The position numbers and the translations under genes were made by a program. Positions 22,374 to 35,132 of a stretch of DNA of 64,000 nucleotides are shown here, one piece after another. The stretch covers positions 310,001-374,000 of the forward strand of contig JARFXM010000004.1 of the NCBI GenBank assembly GCA_029532625.1, read 5' to 3'. The notes beneath the pieces were generated by a model. It did no database searches, had not been told where the DNA came from, and was given only the letters and a program-made list of their open reading frames with translations. This stretch comes from Lomentospora prolificans. Taxonomy: Eukaryota; Ascomycota; Sordariomycetes; Microascales; Microascaceae. The number at the start of each line of letters is the position of its first letter. Position 1 is the stretch's first letter.

Positions 22374-23467
22374 CACATTTTATATATCGAGGCTGAAGTT
22401 GCAATATATAACCTGAGCGTACAAGCTTGTACAGTACACCACTATCCCCGCTTCGACTCCGATTACTGCCTCTTCAATGGTAACTAACCGCAAGAACGAT
22501 CATCGTGGAAGCTCTCCGCGGATTGTACCTTGGTCGGTATTCATCTCCGAAGTGCGGAAGCGCCCGATGCAGCTGGAGGTCAAGGAAGATAATCATTAAC
22601 CGACACACAATACAGATCAGTAAGAGCTCCCCATGCGACTTGATTTTCACGAGACCTAAGCACATCACCTTGGTCGGGGTAAATGTGACCGAATCCACAG
22701 TTATGCATCGGTTGAGCTTGTGCAGGCGCATTAGTGGTGGGACAGGCGCCTCCACCCTCACAGCCTTGACAGTCTTGACTCATCGCGACATCGTGACGAG
22801 CTTCGAAGCGTCGTAATCACCCGTCATCACAATATTATTTCCCTAAAACGGAGGTTTACGCATCTAAAGGCCGGCAGCCGGAGGCATGGTTGGCTACGAG
22901 GAGGGATACCACACCGGCTTATCGATGCCGCATGCTGGCTGTGGTGTCACAGGTGCGACACTTCGACGAATCGGAACTTCTCGATAGGGCAATTGGCTTG
23001 CCTGATTTGCTTGGGTAAATTTCTGAGCGGTGATGGAGGTGCGGTGGCGGTGACCAAGACTCGGAATGCTTGCACACATGCATCTGGCGAACAGTCGCAA
23101 TTCCTACACCAGGAAAAGCGCCAACCAGGAAAATAGCCGGATCGAGTTAGAGTCCGATTCCACTCTTTCCCAAAACGGCTATTATAGCCATCCGGCTCCC
23201 TCAACACCTTCGGCTCCCACTCGGACAAACCTTATTCGGCAATCGTCTTGACTACTCCTACCTACACGTTATCGTGCATTGCTCTGCGAGTTTATTGCGG
23301 GTTCGTGGACCCAGCTTATAAATCCGGGCCTGTGGTAAGTAGCACATGAAAAGGGCGGGATTCTCGCTTGGTTCCCCCAGTTGATGATATTGGGTTCTCT
23401 CCCTTCCTCTCTCCCTTCCCTCCCCTTTGCTACGGTATCTATGCTTTTCCCACCTGCCTAGCCCATC
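22374..23467. other. Intergenic, promoter of the MFS permease at its right end
   Basis: No gene recognised. A TATA-like CTTATAAATCC at about 23314 and a pyrimidine-rich stretch at about 23395-23430 lie upstream of the next start. Confidence 0.5.
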
Positions 23468-25200
23468 ATGTTTCAGCAGCAGCAGCAAACTCTACTAGAG
23501 TTCCCAATGGAACCTCTTCCAAAGGAACCTCTTCCTTTAGTTCTTCCTCCAACCACTCGTGCTCCAGCTCTAGAATCACAGAGTATTCCATCTCGAGAGG
23601 CCCGTAGCCTTCGCGCTTTTGACTCTGAATCTGGCAATCCACCCGAGGGCACCCAGACCTTTATCGACCGGAGTGCTACATCCGCTCCTGTGGCAAAGAT
23701 TCTAGCCGCGTGCTGGGCTATCTCTGTAGCCGGAATGAACGGTACTACTGCCTCAAATATTCGAAAGAACCACTGCAATTCCCCAAGTTCAACTCGGTAA
23801 TAGTACCTCGCCTAGCTGACCATGCCTATATAATACCAGATGCTGCCACTGGTGCCTTAATCCCCTATATCCAGCCCGCCTATGACATCGGCACGCTTTT
23901 TGTTGCCGTTGTATATCTAGTGAACTTCTCAGGCTGGTTAATCGCGGCCTTTACTGTCGCCCACATCGCCGGCCGTCTTGGCATGGGCGGAACGTTCGTT
24001 GTGGGGGCAGCTTCCCAGCTCGTCGCGTACGCCCTCAATTTCTGGAAGCCTCCGTTCCCACTTTTTGCATTCTCTTTTTTCTTCTCCGGCTTTGGTGTGG
24101 CGCTCCAATGTGCTCAGGCCAACACTTTTGTGGCCGGCCTCGATAATGCTCATCGGTGGCTTGGGCTCGTACACGCCTCGTACGGGCTTGGTGCCTTTAT
24201 TACCCCTATAGCTGCCACCACTCTCGCGTCCAGAACCGCGTATTGGAATTATTATTATCTCGTACTTCTGGGCTGTTGCGTAGCGAACGTAACACTCCAG
24301 TTCTTCGCCTTCCGCAAGGAGCTGTTCAAGCCTCCTCCGCCCGGAACCAATGCTGGTGCCCAAATGAGAAGCGCTCTCTCCAAGAGGGCCGTATGGATTC
24401 TGAGCATGTTTTTCTTCGTTTATGTTGGGGGTGAGGTTACCGTCGGAGGTAGGTCGTATTCCCAGTAACCGTACTCTCCCCATGCCCGATCCGTTCTTCT
24501 CCATCACCCGGCCCCCCAACACTTCGCTGCCAATGGCTCACCCGTATTTCTCTCGTAATAACCACTGGATGGAATCTCGTCTTTGGGGTCCATTACTTTC
24601 GTCAACACGTAGCCGATTGCATGGCATGTACTGATGATTGTGGGTTCAAAGGTTGGGTTGTCGAGTTCCTCATCAGTGTCCGAAATGGCGTCCCCAGCAA
24701 GGTCGGCTACGTCGCCTCCGGTTTCTGGGGCGGACTTGCCGTCGGTCGAATCATACTTGCCGACATTACCAACAAGCTTGGAGAGCGCAGGATGATTTTC
24801 GCCTACATTCTTATTGGACTCATTATGCAGCTGATGTTCTGGTTCATTCCCGACGTCGTCGCCAACGCTGTCGTAGTCAGTTTGCTGGGCTTCGTCATCG
24901 GGCCTTTCTTCCCTGCCGGCATTTCCGTCATCACCAAACTCCTACCCAAGGATTTACACATCGCTTCCATCGGTATATCCATCCCGTTTTCACCGTCGCT
25001 TTGGGGCCTAGACATTGACACTTTGATTAGGATTCTGCTCGAGCATCGGTCAAGCCGGTTCCGCCGCGTTCCCCTTCTTGACTGGTGCCATTGCTTCGAA
25101 GGCCGGCGTCATGGTCTTGCAGCCTGTCATGGTCGGCCTGCTGGTTGGGATGTTTATTCTTTGGGCGTTGATCCCTGGCGTTTGGAGGCCGGCGGAGTAA
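23468..25200 (+). CDS. MFS permease, fucose-permease/Bsc6-like
   Basis: Four exons with phase-1 introns at about 23740-23839, 24449-24651 (a long intron of about 200 nt) and 24976-25030. Joining them gives SVAGMNDAATGALIPYIQPAY at TM1, a strong signature of fungal MFS proteins resembling bacterial fucose permease and yeast Bsc6. Later come VQ-like AGRLGMGGTFVVG, QANTFVAGL, GGEVTVGGWVVEFL, GFWGGLAVGR and GFCSSIGQAGSAAFPFLTGA. There are about twelve membrane segments behind a hydrophilic N-terminus of about 80 residues that begins with a run of five glutamines. The reading ends in RPAE at 25200. The substrate is probably a small sugar or other polar solute; family level only. Confidence 0.88.
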
Positions 25201-25494
25201 TAATGAATGGACCCGGCCTGTTTCACTTCTTTCAAGATTGCGAGCAAAATCTACTATCCTCTTTCGCAGTATTACGGTAACAGACCACGGCGATGGGTTA
25301 CAGTATGGGTTTGGATTTCTATATATAGATATATATATATGAGCTCATTCTATAGAAATGGCAACTTAATATATTAATACCTAACAATCATTTCCTAAAA
25401 CAAATCAAACGCCATTAAGTCTATATAGACCAAAGATATCCAGAAAAAAGCAACAATTATTTAAGAAAATCGTGCCATTATGCTATGTCTTGCA
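25201..25494. other. AT-rich 3' spacer
   Basis: Includes TATATAGATATATATATATG at about 25320; lies between convergent gene ends. Confidence 0.5.
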
Positions 25495-27344
25495 TCAAAT
25501 CTCGGGGTCGTTGGCAAACAGCGGCGCGTTGGGTTCGCAGACGGTGCCCGGCTCCGGCAGCTCGCCGTTGATGAAGTAGTTTTGGATGGCTGCGACCGTG
25601 CAGTTGGATGGCTGAGTGATGGAGAGATGCTGGTGCAATTGTTAGTCACCAACCACTATAAAAGTCTCATTCGGTCGGAAGCCAACTTACGCCGAAGCCG
25701 TTGTGCTGAAGGAGAACACTACCCTCAAAACCGGAGCTCATGTTCTTGGCAGACACGAGGGGCGTAACGGGATCGTACGTGTTTCCGATAAAGAGGAGAG
25801 GGTTCCTGGTCTTTACTTGGAAGTCGCCCTCGTACCTCTCGTTGGCCTCGAAAAGCCACTGAGCGCAGGTGTAGACGTAGTAGCCACGCCCAAAGCCAGG
25901 GAAATACTTGCTCGTCTCGCGGAACTTCTCCTCGGTGGATGCAAGTTCTTGCCAGCTAGAAGCGCGAGGTATCTTGTCGCCGCAGCGAATGCCAAGGATA
26001 GCTTCGGCCTCCTGGGGGATGGAAGACCCACCACCCAAGAGAATCTCCTCGGCAGGCTTAGTATCGCCTTGGAGGAGGCCGTCAAGGATCCTAGAGAGGT
26101 TCTGGTACTGGGGAGGCCGGTAGAGTGTGCTGAGGGTCAGGGTGTTGACGGTGGAGTAGTCGAGGGCGAAGGGGACGGTGACGTTGGTAAACATGGGGAT
26201 AGGGTTGTACTTGAGGTCCTCGAAGAATTTGGCCATGCCCTCCTTGAGCGCATCAGCACTATCGAACTTACGGGCAAGGCGGCATTTCTCCTGGTTTTCG
26301 AAGCACGCATCGAGGAAACCCTCAAAAGTCTCGTCCGAGGAGGAAAGCATTTCAACCTCGCTGGAAGGCGCGTTAACGACTGATGATATTACAATAGGAT
26401 GTGTGGAGGTTGATGGCTACTTACCCTGAAGCATGGTAGTACTCATGAGCATTCATGACACCGTCGAGAATGATCTTGTCTACCCTATCAGGGAACATGG
26501 CGGCAACCGTAGATCCCAGAGTCGTACCTCCAGAAATACCTTTTGTAATATGTCAGTCGGGTCCTACTTCGAAATCCTGGGCGGTAATACTCACCCCAGT
26601 AACGTAGCATGCCATCCTCGTCGAGAGCATCGACAATCTGGATCATGTCCCTAGCTGTGTAGGCCATACCGACGAGTCCGCCGTTGGCCTGTTGCGTCGC
26701 TCCGCAGGACTTGGCGAGGATGGTCGACTCGGCCCAGACCTGGCCCGGCCCCGTGTCCGAAGCATCGGGGAGTCCTTGTGCATAGGTGGCACCCAACTCC
26801 TCGGGTTCGAAACAAGCGAAGCGAATAGTGTTGCCAGTTCCCCTACGCCCGATGCATTAGTACTTCTAGAAAATCATCACGTCGTGCCTTCTGTAGGCAG
26901 TCAAAATACCTTGGGTCCCAGCTGATGAGATCGTGCTGTCCACCAGTTATACTAAGTCGCTTTATTAGCTATTATTTTCTTTTCGATATGACGCAGTAGG
27001 CATTCTATGTCTCGAGAAACGTACGGGCCCTGAATGGGTGCGTAAGCAATCATGTTGTTGAGACCGTCTTGACCAGGACCGCCAAAGTTGAGCAGAATGC
27101 TGCCTTTGGAGGGTCCATTCTGCGCAGGGTACTTGATGAGGTCCAAATCGAGGGTTTTGTTGGAAGATTGATCGGCGTAGTCAAGGGGCACCGTCAATTT
27201 CGCGCACTCGACAGGCAAACCCCCAGTTTCGATGTTACAGGGGCCCCATTGGAGTTTGTCAGTCCGTTTGCAGGGTACCGCCCCGACGCCGGCCGAGAGA
27301 GCTGAGAGGCACAAAAGAATAGAGCGTTTGCTGATGATGCTCAT
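25495..27344 (-). CDS. Secreted S33-type peptidase / TAP-like alpha/beta hydrolase
   Basis: The start at 27344 gives MSIISKRSILLCLSALSAGVGA, a clean signal peptide; the first longer in-frame Met would bury it. The mature N-terminus has LQWGPC and VPLDYAD, typical of tripeptidyl/prolyl aminopeptidase-like secreted hydrolases, then NFGGPGQDG (oxyanion HGGPG equivalent). The nucleophile elbow is WGISGGTTLGS across an intron near 26540. The C-terminal TAP-like part has FIGNTYDPVTP with the acid, and QHNGFGHLSI with the His, split by an intron near 25630-25690. Four or five introns. Several N-glycosylation sequons (NKT, NVT, NLS, NMS, NCT). It probably trims peptides in the medium. Confidence 0.9.
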
Positions 27345-28645
27345 CGCGAGAGGTGGTAATGGGAAATCGAGAGTGGACGAAGATGACAAGGAAATGATGC
27401 AAAATGAAAATTAATACAAGTAGAGGGGTGTAGAAACGAGAGCGTTCTTTGGTTTTTTATGATCTAAGACAAGAGAAATCGAGCGTGGAAAGGAAGGTCC
27501 TTTATACAACGATCGAGTCTCGGACACGGTTGTCCGACGACCAACAGCTCCAAGCGAAGCTTCGTCCCCATCCCAAGCATGATGAGATCACGCCTTTCAC
27601 CCATTGGATAAAGCTCCGACTGCACTGCCAAGATTACCCATAACATCCCTTCCTATCCTGCCCTAATACTCCCTACGAACAATAATAATATGCGGGTCAA
27701 CCCCAGCATCTCCTTGAAGAAAATTGGTCTCCCGCTTACCCAAAACGGGTTGATGTACCGCTCTACCGCCGACAAGCTGGCTATTTGGCTCCAGCCAGCA
27801 CTGCCTCGGCGACGGCAACGGGTCCCAATCGCCCCACAGCTTGAGCATGCCGCAGATGGATGACGACAACAAGGTCGGCCTCATCCGGCGGCTGGTTGAC
27901 TATGCATCAAATTCATCACGACGGAAAAAGTCGCCGAGGTAGCTATTTCCGTAGACCGAGACGATGCCGGGACTAATATTCGATTGATGCACTCGAAGAT
28001 TTCGTCTCCGTCTGCGCGAACCTCACGGCTCTCGCTGCCGGGCCTGCGAGGTGTAAGCTTGGCGAGCCAATTTTGCAGCCGCTGATCACATTCTTCCGTG
28101 TTTACGGAAGCCCTGACACTTCACCTTTGAGCAAAGCAGGCGAAGGGTGCCACAGGGCGGAGCCGAGTAATCAACGATCTGCAAAAAGAAACGTCCGAGA
28201 CATCCTGGTGGAACCCAAAGGATTCGCCACCAACCCGGGTTTCTTGTTTGTGTGCTGCCAGGCGCAATTTCCAAGACTGCCCTGCGAGGCTGGCGCTGTG
28301 AGGGGTCTAGTCCTAAAAGAGCAAAACGTGCCGCTCCCGCTCATCGTTCCGTCTCATTGGAAGATGAGCTTAAATGCGTTCACCATCTCCGCGAGACCCC
28401 GTCTTTAAGTCGAAAATGTCCTTCGGATGCTTCCTATTGCGGTCGCGCGTATTACCTATCGAGGCTACTGATAATCGATTGTCCCTTGAGGTACAAAATG
28501 GCGGACGCCATACTGAGGTAGTTGTTCTATATTTACAAATTGCTTTGAATAGAGAGAATGTGGGAGGTCTGGCCCAAAACGTAATTACAAAACACCGAAC
28601 CCAGCCACGAGATTTGGCGCATCCTCCAAATAACCCGGAAATTTT
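27345..28645. other. Intergenic or decayed region, no gene recognised
   Basis: Short frames on both strands without domains. The plus strand near 27690-28080 reads through short protein-like stretches broken by stops, which may be an old pseudogene I cannot identify. Confidence 0.4.
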
Positions 28646-29211
28646 CTACCTCCCCTCTCTCGCTGGTCCAGAGGTGCCGTCCAGCTCCGAGCGCCCTGGC
28701 TCTCCAGCAAGTTCCGCGACCACGTAATTTTGACCCTGCAATTCATGCGGTGCCTGAGCGAACCTGCCCGTCTGGTCGGCAGATGACGAGCTGGTTCTCG
28801 TGACCTCAGAGACGCCTTGGATAAGGAGAAGTTGCGTCGCGTACGCCACGGGGCCGTCCTGATCGCTGGCCACTGTCACCGTCGTCTTTTCTACGCAGTT
28901 TTCCTGGAACTTGACACCTACGACCGGGTCGCCTTCCGAATCGGCAGGACACGTGTTTCCGGGAGAGTAGACGGCGATCGTCGAAAGGTAGTCACCCTTG
29001 CCGCTATGTAGATAGGATCCGTACTTGGTCTGTAGACAAGACTCCGCTGGCCGGGACTAAGGGTCTCACCGCCGTCGCCAACCGCGCGACATTGCTCCCC
29101 CCAATCGGCACGGAAGCCACTCGTCGACCGTATATTTAGGTTAAGTCCGCAGTCACCGGGAGGTGTAAATGTGCTTGTCAGCGGTCCGAGGTTTGTCGTT
29201 GCCGAGGCCAT
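28646..29211 (-). CDS. Small cysteine-containing secreted/membrane-type protein, possibly broken
   Basis: The start MASATTNLGPLTSTFTPPGDC resembles a fungal family whose ectodomains begin LTTTFTPP-x-C, of which the gene at 45094 is a clearer member. After about 50 residues the frame must change (around 29040-29070) to continue as SCLQTKYGSYLHSGKGDYL, YSPGNTCPADSEG and VAYATQLLLIQ, matching the YFSPGxVCPSG step of the family. Only a very short intron (about 40 nt, GTGAGACC to CTACAG) would join the parts; otherwise a frameshift is present. No C-terminal membrane helix is seen. Function unknown. Confidence 0.45.
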
Positions 29212-30206
29212 TGTGCTGGTGGCGCGACACGGTGTTGTGGGATGCTGAGGTGAATTAAGAGCTAGGCAAGTCGAGAGTTAGATTCAAGTTCGTCTTCTTC
29301 GCACTCGTGAATTACTACTGTCCACGTGGTCGTCAATCGCGGATTTATCGTGTAAAAGGCATGAGGCAAGGAGAAAATTCGTTCTCTGTGAGATAATATC
29401 TACTGCCCACACGGAAAAAAACTGCTTTGGCTTCGCCTTCATACCAAAACGAGACGATCTCTTCAAAAGATCCCAACATTTCAGGGGCTGTAGCGGTGCA
29501 ATGCGGTGCAATTCTGTCCCGCCAACGATTTCTACCCTACGTAAGGGGAAAGATGCTTAATTCTCGTTGCAACACGTGAATTACGGTACCGAGAGGATTT
29601 CAGAGTTTAGCAATCAATCAATGAGAATTGATGTCTCTAAACCGAATAACGGAGGAAAGCTTCCCTAGGTTATAGTATAGGCTAGCTCGGTGATAGCTAA
29701 CGTCCACAGGTGTTTAGATATTCTTTTTCAACCCCATGATCCTAGTTCTTCGTGCTGCCAAGATACAGCTGTCTGCAATTCCTATATTTGGAGAACAGGA
29801 GAGGGTGGTCTACTATTAGTAGACCTCAAAATCAAGTCTATGAGTACCTCCCATATAATCGCGATAATACGTAATAGAAGGAAGAGAGCCAGCACGGAAA
29901 TATAAAGATATGCAGTTGATAACAGCCATGAGATTTGAGCTGGCTGGTTTGACGGATATGGGGTAAAACTTCTCCTCCAGGGAAATCTAGGGCCGTTTTG
30001 AAGTGTGTTATTATGGTCGGCGCAAATGCTACCGGGGCAGAGCGGTGGCTCAGTGATACTGATAACGGATATTATCCAAGATCTAATTAAAGCCGTCGGA
30101 AGAAGAACGACTGACTGGTGATCGAGAAGGGACCCAAAGATAAGGACAGAATTGGCCGGTGGGCCCTGCCAAGCAATGACCGCATGGGCCTAAACGTACA
30201 GATTGA
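29212..30206. other. Intergenic, no gene recognised
   Basis: No recognisable coding sequence on either strand. Confidence 0.5.
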
Positions 30207-30280
30207 GTGTTAGACCAAAAATGGCATAGGGGAATATTTCCTATCCATTAGAGATCTTAAAGATGCTTATAACCTGTCAA
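30207..30280. repeat. Degraded dispersed repeat, copy 2
   Basis: Matches 21161-21240 in the same orientation over about 75 bases (shared CCTATCCATTAG, TCTTAAAGATGCTT, AACCTGTC). It lies about 310 bases upstream of the amidase pseudogene. Confidence 0.7.
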
Positions 30281-30591
30281 CGTTGAGCGATGACGGGATT
30301 CGCCAGTCCACTCTCGTAGGTCGTAAGCGGCTCGGCGGCCAGCCATATTCGAAGTCTAGTTATTTGTTTTTCCTAGACAAGTGAGGCGAAACCAATTTAC
30401 GGAGCGCAACTAAATCTGTGCTTGGATAGAGGCTTCCAGTTGCGCGTGGAGATGTGGAGAGGGGTTTGTCAACATGACGAAAGGCAAGCGTTCAGAGGTG
30501 CGTATATAAGTGTAAACTCACACCCCCCTTCTTCCCGAGGACCTTCCCGTCCTTATGCAAGCGGTTGTCGACAAGTCATCTACCGCAGCAT

Positions 30592-31690
30592 GCCTACCGT
30601 ACGGAGCATCCTGAAAGCTTCGCTCCCGCTGAGCTCGCTCTCCACCATCCCCGAATCTGTAACCATTACCGGTTCGTCGGGCAAACAACTCATCGGATAC
30701 TTCAGAGGATGGGCCACTAGCCTCAACTTCACCGTCTCGGGCTGCAGGAAACCCTCAGATGCGGCAGTTATCGCCCCGCCGACGGTGTTTACCTCGCCGG
30801 TCAACTCTTCTGTGAGGTGTAGCTGGGTCCAGCAGCAGGTTGAAGAGTACAGGGGTTATGACAACGTTTTTGAAACCTCTTTGGTACAAGGTGGCTGGAC
30901 TCTCATGTGTCCAACCGCACTGATCTGATTAAGTAACACGGTTATGAAGCTAGAAATCTGCAACGTGCTTCCTCGCTAGAAGCGGGTCTACTTTCTTGCC
31001 TCGATGCCGCTTATGACACGGAGCTTATTCTTTCCAACACGGGGTCTAATAGTGATGCCTATACTGTGGATCCATCTGGAGATACTCCAAAGGGTCCATA
31101 TCTAGCCCATATCACTCCTCGCAAAGACACTATAGAGCCCATATATAAAGTTTACCAGGATAACGCCATGGCCTTCATGAGTGGACTACTTCCTGGTGAT
31201 ACTGACGATGTGATATACATACGCCAATGCGAATAGATTGAGCGACGCAACCATTGGCATTCCCGTATTACCATTAAAATCGTACAGAAAGGTGCCACCA
31301 CCGAAAGCCAACCCTTAAGGGCCTTCGCGTCACTGTTAAGGACATTATTGACATTAAAGGAGTCAAGACCTCTAACGGCAACCGTGCCTAGTTTAAACTC
31401 TACGATGTGAAGAATGCCAGTGCGCCAGCGATCCAAAAACTCGTCGATTTAGGTGCCACAATGATCGGAAAGACCAAGACATCGCAGTTCTGGCCAGCTC
31501 AGATCGCCCAACTGCTGATTGGGTAGACTATCAGTGAGTCTCCACCAGCCAAAGCAGCCAGCTACGAAGTACCAATGGCCAGCAATGACAATATCTGCAG
31601 CGACGCTCTCAACCCGCGGGGTGACGCTTAATTCCAGGATCCCTTCAAGAGGTCAAGACTGGGAAAGAACTGTGGTGAGAGGGTAATTTC
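30592..31690 (+). pseudogene. Amidase pseudogene (amidase signature family), truncated with stops
   Basis: Reads as an amidase with an N-terminal extension: the first part is an open frame (from MPTVRSILKASLPL), then after a gap VTVKDIIDIKGVKTSNGNRA, KLVDLGATMIGKTKTSQF and LNPRGDA, FQDP appear in order. These are the family's KD-hDhxGhxTSxGN block with the catalytic Lys, the LGAxhxGKTxTxQF block, and the FNPRGDGYQDP block. In-frame stops interrupt it after IYIRQCE (about 31235), inside NRA-stop-FKLY (about 31388), near 31525 and within RGDA-stop-FQDP (about 31630). The Gly/Ser-rich region with the catalytic cis-Ser and nucleophile is not found downstream. It is a decayed, C-terminally lost gene. 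Confidence 0.8.
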
Positions 31691-32232
31691 CCTGCGCGAC
31701 GCCCTGTCAGTTAAAGTGATAATATCCATCTGGCCCGTGGGCTCTCTTTAATAGGTATTAATTAGCTTTCGAGTTGTTGGCGGGAACGGAACACCATAAT
31801 GGCTCATGTCAGTGGTGAGACCAGAGATGTGGGAAAACTAATAAAGCTGGTGAAGCACACGAAGCGCATCCCACCCACGCAAACATCCAAGATCTCCAGG
31901 CCAAGGCTGATCAATTGATGCATCTGTCTGGGCGATCTACGCTTTTTTCGTCCACCTCCGGCGGGATTTAGCGCGGCGCTAGTCCAGACGTGGAAATTGC
32001 AGGGCTGCTTCCACCATTTGCCCTGACAATCGCGCAATACCATTAGCTAACTAAAATGAATGCAGCCACGCCAGCGGATTTCAAAACTTGGCGGATATAA
32101 AGTCGAGCAAAAAAGGATAATAGGCGAAAAGTGCAGAAGGGTCCAAGGGCTCTCGGCAGTGTGAAAATATTGGTTGCATTGCATGTCAACTTCCACCTTG
32201 TTTCCTCAGTCCCCGACTATAATATTTCAATC
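31691..32232. other. Intergenic; promoter of the OsmC-like gene
   Basis: No gene. A TATA-like GGATATAAAGTC at about 32093 lies 140 bases before the OsmC-like start. Confidence 0.5.
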
Positions 32233-32811
32233 ATGATAGCCACTCGCTTCGGTCGACTCGCCATTAAGGGGTGCATCGCCACCCCAAGGCCCCGGTGTGC
32301 CCCAGTATCCGCGTCCAGCCTCCGTCACTTCTCCGGATCATCCGCCCAGCTGCAGAGCATCACATTGCAGGTGCAAGGCCAAGGAACAGGCACCAAGCAG
32401 ACTGTGTCTGTCAAAGGAAAGCCCTACACATTCCCCACCGACACCTATACCGTCCTCGGAGGATCAGATTCCGCCCCGTCGCCCGTCGCGTATTCCCTCG
32501 CCAGTCTCGGCTCCTGCAACCAGGTGACTGGCTTTGTAGTCGCAAAGGATCACGGCATCCGTCTTGGGGAGTGGCAAGTGGTGGTCGAGGGCGTGCTTCC
32601 TACCGCGGTGCTGGTGCAGGGAGAACAGGGAAACCCCAACTGGGAGAGTGTCGTTTTGAAGGTCCAGGTCCAAACCGACATTAGTGGCGGCAATGAGGAC
32701 CCCAAGTTTCAGCACTTTGTTGCCGAGGTCGACCGTCGGTGTCCAATTACACAGTTGTTCAAGCGAAGCGGCGTCGTGGTGAAGAGCGAGTGGACCAATG
32801 TGCCGTTGTAG
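32233..32811 (+). CDS. OsmC/Ohr-like protein, probably mitochondrial
   Basis: Single exon of 192 residues from MIATRFGRLAIKGC. The first 40 residues are rich in Arg, Ser and Ala with no acids, a likely mitochondrial presequence ending near SLRHFSGSSAQ. The mature part has the OsmC fold pattern: a beta-rich start, SPVAYSLASLGSCNQVT with the first Cys, and VDRRCPITQLFKRSG with the second Cys. In OsmC/Ohr proteins this Cys pair reduces organic hydroperoxides. It sits alone between a decayed amidase and the copper amine oxidases; amine oxidases release hydrogen peroxide, but a functional link is only a guess. Confidence 0.88.
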   Translation: MIATRFGRLAIKGCIATPRPRCAPVSASSLRHFSGSSAQLQSITLQVQGQGTGTKQTVSVKGKPYTFPTDTYTVLGGSDSAPSPVAYSLASLGSCNQVTGFVVAKDHGIRLGEWQVVVEGVLPTAVLVQGEQGNPNWESVVLKVQVQTDISGGNEDPKFQHFVAEVDRRCPITQLFKRSGVVVKSEWTNVPL

Positions 32812-35132
32812 GCGCTTCGAAGGGTTACACAGGAGTTTTTCAGAGAAGTGTACAATCAATAATAGTCAATAATACTAAGAAGAGCATGTCCCGGTATAAA
32901 TTCAACTGTGATTGGGCCCGAACTTTGGCTGATCTGAAGCAACTCCTGGGTTGGTCGTAACTTTATCGGTGCGCCCGCAGTCACGCGTCTCTGATTGTTT
33001 GCTTGTATTACCAGGCGGAGTAGCTGAGGGATCGCCTTATTACAAAGTCTATGGGTAGTATGTTGACAACGTTCTTGTTATATGTCAGTCTGGAAAATAG
33101 TTAGTAAAAACAGCTGAAGACCTTCCCTGAAACCCATTTTTCCATAATAGACGGCGCTGCTATCCTGCATAGTAAGTGTACTGATGTTTTCCCGCTCCAG
33201 GCCTGGCTCTCCGATTAGCCTTGCGGACACTTTGGGCGTTGCGTTTCCGCTCCCCACTATATAGAGTCATTGCGGTCTCCGCCAAGCCGCCCAAAATGGG
33301 ACGCTGTGGTTCCCAAGTTGTGTAGTACGTTTTTTGGTATATTACGCTTTGCACCATCTATTTGATGACCACTCAAATTCATTTCTTAGTGGCAAGTATA
33401 TGAGGAGTCAGGAAAGGAATTTCCCGCGCATCGACCATGCAAGGTGCTCCAGTTATCAATTAGGTTTGCCAAATGCACTCGTCAAGCTCATATTTCAGGG
33501 ATTGCTCCCGCGGACGTGATGTCGGGGCGACAAGTCATCTTGGCGGAAGTCTAGGGGCGTACCGCCATTGGGACCGACCAAGAACCTTGTCGATACCTGG
33601 CCGAGATACAGGAACACGGCTTCATAATCCCCAGTGGCAGCTAGTTGGTTCGCATGGACCACTCTTGGCCAGTCATCTAATACCGTCATAACCCTCAACT
33701 CCAACTCTCTTATCTCCCTCTTAAGCTAACTTGTATAGTTAGACTAAGCCGGTGGATCTCACCCCGCGTACAAGTAGGCCCTCTGTGAATTATCACGGCA
33801 AAAATGCCTCGCGGATTCCCACAAGATTCCAGATATGCGCTTGACTAAATGCCCAGCCACGACAGCGCGGTTCGCTAACATATTAGACCCGAATCCGCGG
33901 TCCACAGTTCACTAGAATAGATTCGGTATATGAGATAAGGCAATGCTACGCTAGGTGCCGGACCGGGTTAGTCCTGACATGTTCTCTGAGTGGTGCAGGC
34001 CAGCTTATCTCCCACGTTGCCCGGGACGAAAACGCCGATGGACGCTTGGCTGAAGCGATGTCCGAATTCGGCAGAGTCTGCCATCACATTCCATGTTGAG
34101 GAGAGTTGAGTTAGCATGTCAACAGGAAGTGGATAGATTCTTCCTCTGAATTTCCAGAACCGACTGACGCCCGCGCCGTTGGGCTTATCGATAATGACTT
34201 TGAACAGCTGTCCGCAGATGCCAGCTGCAGCACAACATTAGGCTCATTTCACTCAAAACATCCGCCGGGAACATCCATCACGCCCATGGCATTGTCCACA
34301 GTCGTGTCGAATTGATTAGACCGGCCAAGACCCTCGGGGCAGAAGCTGTCATGAGTGTGTTGCGGGACTGCCGATTGCATCGGCTAAATCACCGCATTCC
34401 CCTCACGCTTTGCATACCAGCGAAAGAACGTCGAACGTAGAGTAATGATCCAACAGCTCGGTTAGCGAACAAAATCTAGCTTTCTTGGCATGATAGCTTG
34501 TCCACAAAGACCTGCAGCTCTCCACTCCAACTTCGACACGGCCACGCGTTATCTCTGCCTCGGTCAAAGCGTGGGGAACTGACCAACCTTGAGAACGCTT
34601 CTGTAATAACCCGTGTGTTACTTGCATCTGCAAACCAACGGTTCTGTCAGGAACTATCCGGCGGCTACCTCACCGCCATCCTCCAGCGGATTGGTGATAA
34701 GACCAACTGCTGAGTTCGACGCTTTAAACTCCACGCGGCGAGGGGTAGGTCAGACTTTGACCAAATAAACAGAGCTGCAGCTATCCTCAAGGGCCTTTTG
34801 CTGGGTATCTACATGCTTATCAAGCATGGCTGAGAGCCAAGAACGCCGGACATCAATAGTTTGTGGATTCTGCATTGTTTTCTTGTGATAGAATCCGTGG
34901 GATTGCTGGCTCCCGGCACGTAAGATAGGATGCTTACCGAACAGAGCGAGGATTGGCAGAGTGTCGACATAACGAGCCGATTTCGTGTTACAGTAAGCTT
35001 CTTGTGAATATAAAAACAACGTCGAATTCTAGGATTCAACAACCGAACACTCTCCTCGACTATCACCGCCACCTCTCGCCTCAGACACTTCCACCTCTTC
35101 ATAAATTCTCTTCTGGTTTTGTCCCCTCCGCC
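32812..35132. other. Long intergenic region with possible gene relics
   Basis: Frames are short. The stretch 33960-34720 reads protein-like on the plus strand (for example HVARDENADGRLAEAMSEF and LQLRHGHALSLPRS) but is broken by many stops, consistent with an old pseudogene of unidentified type. A TATA-like TATAAAAACAAC at about 35008 fits the promoter of the copper amine oxidase starting at 35133. Confidence 0.4.

Noticed and set aside
25703..26383. A 226-codon plus-strand frame
   Set aside because: Antisense to the S33 peptidase exon, which has catalytic motifs and splice signals.
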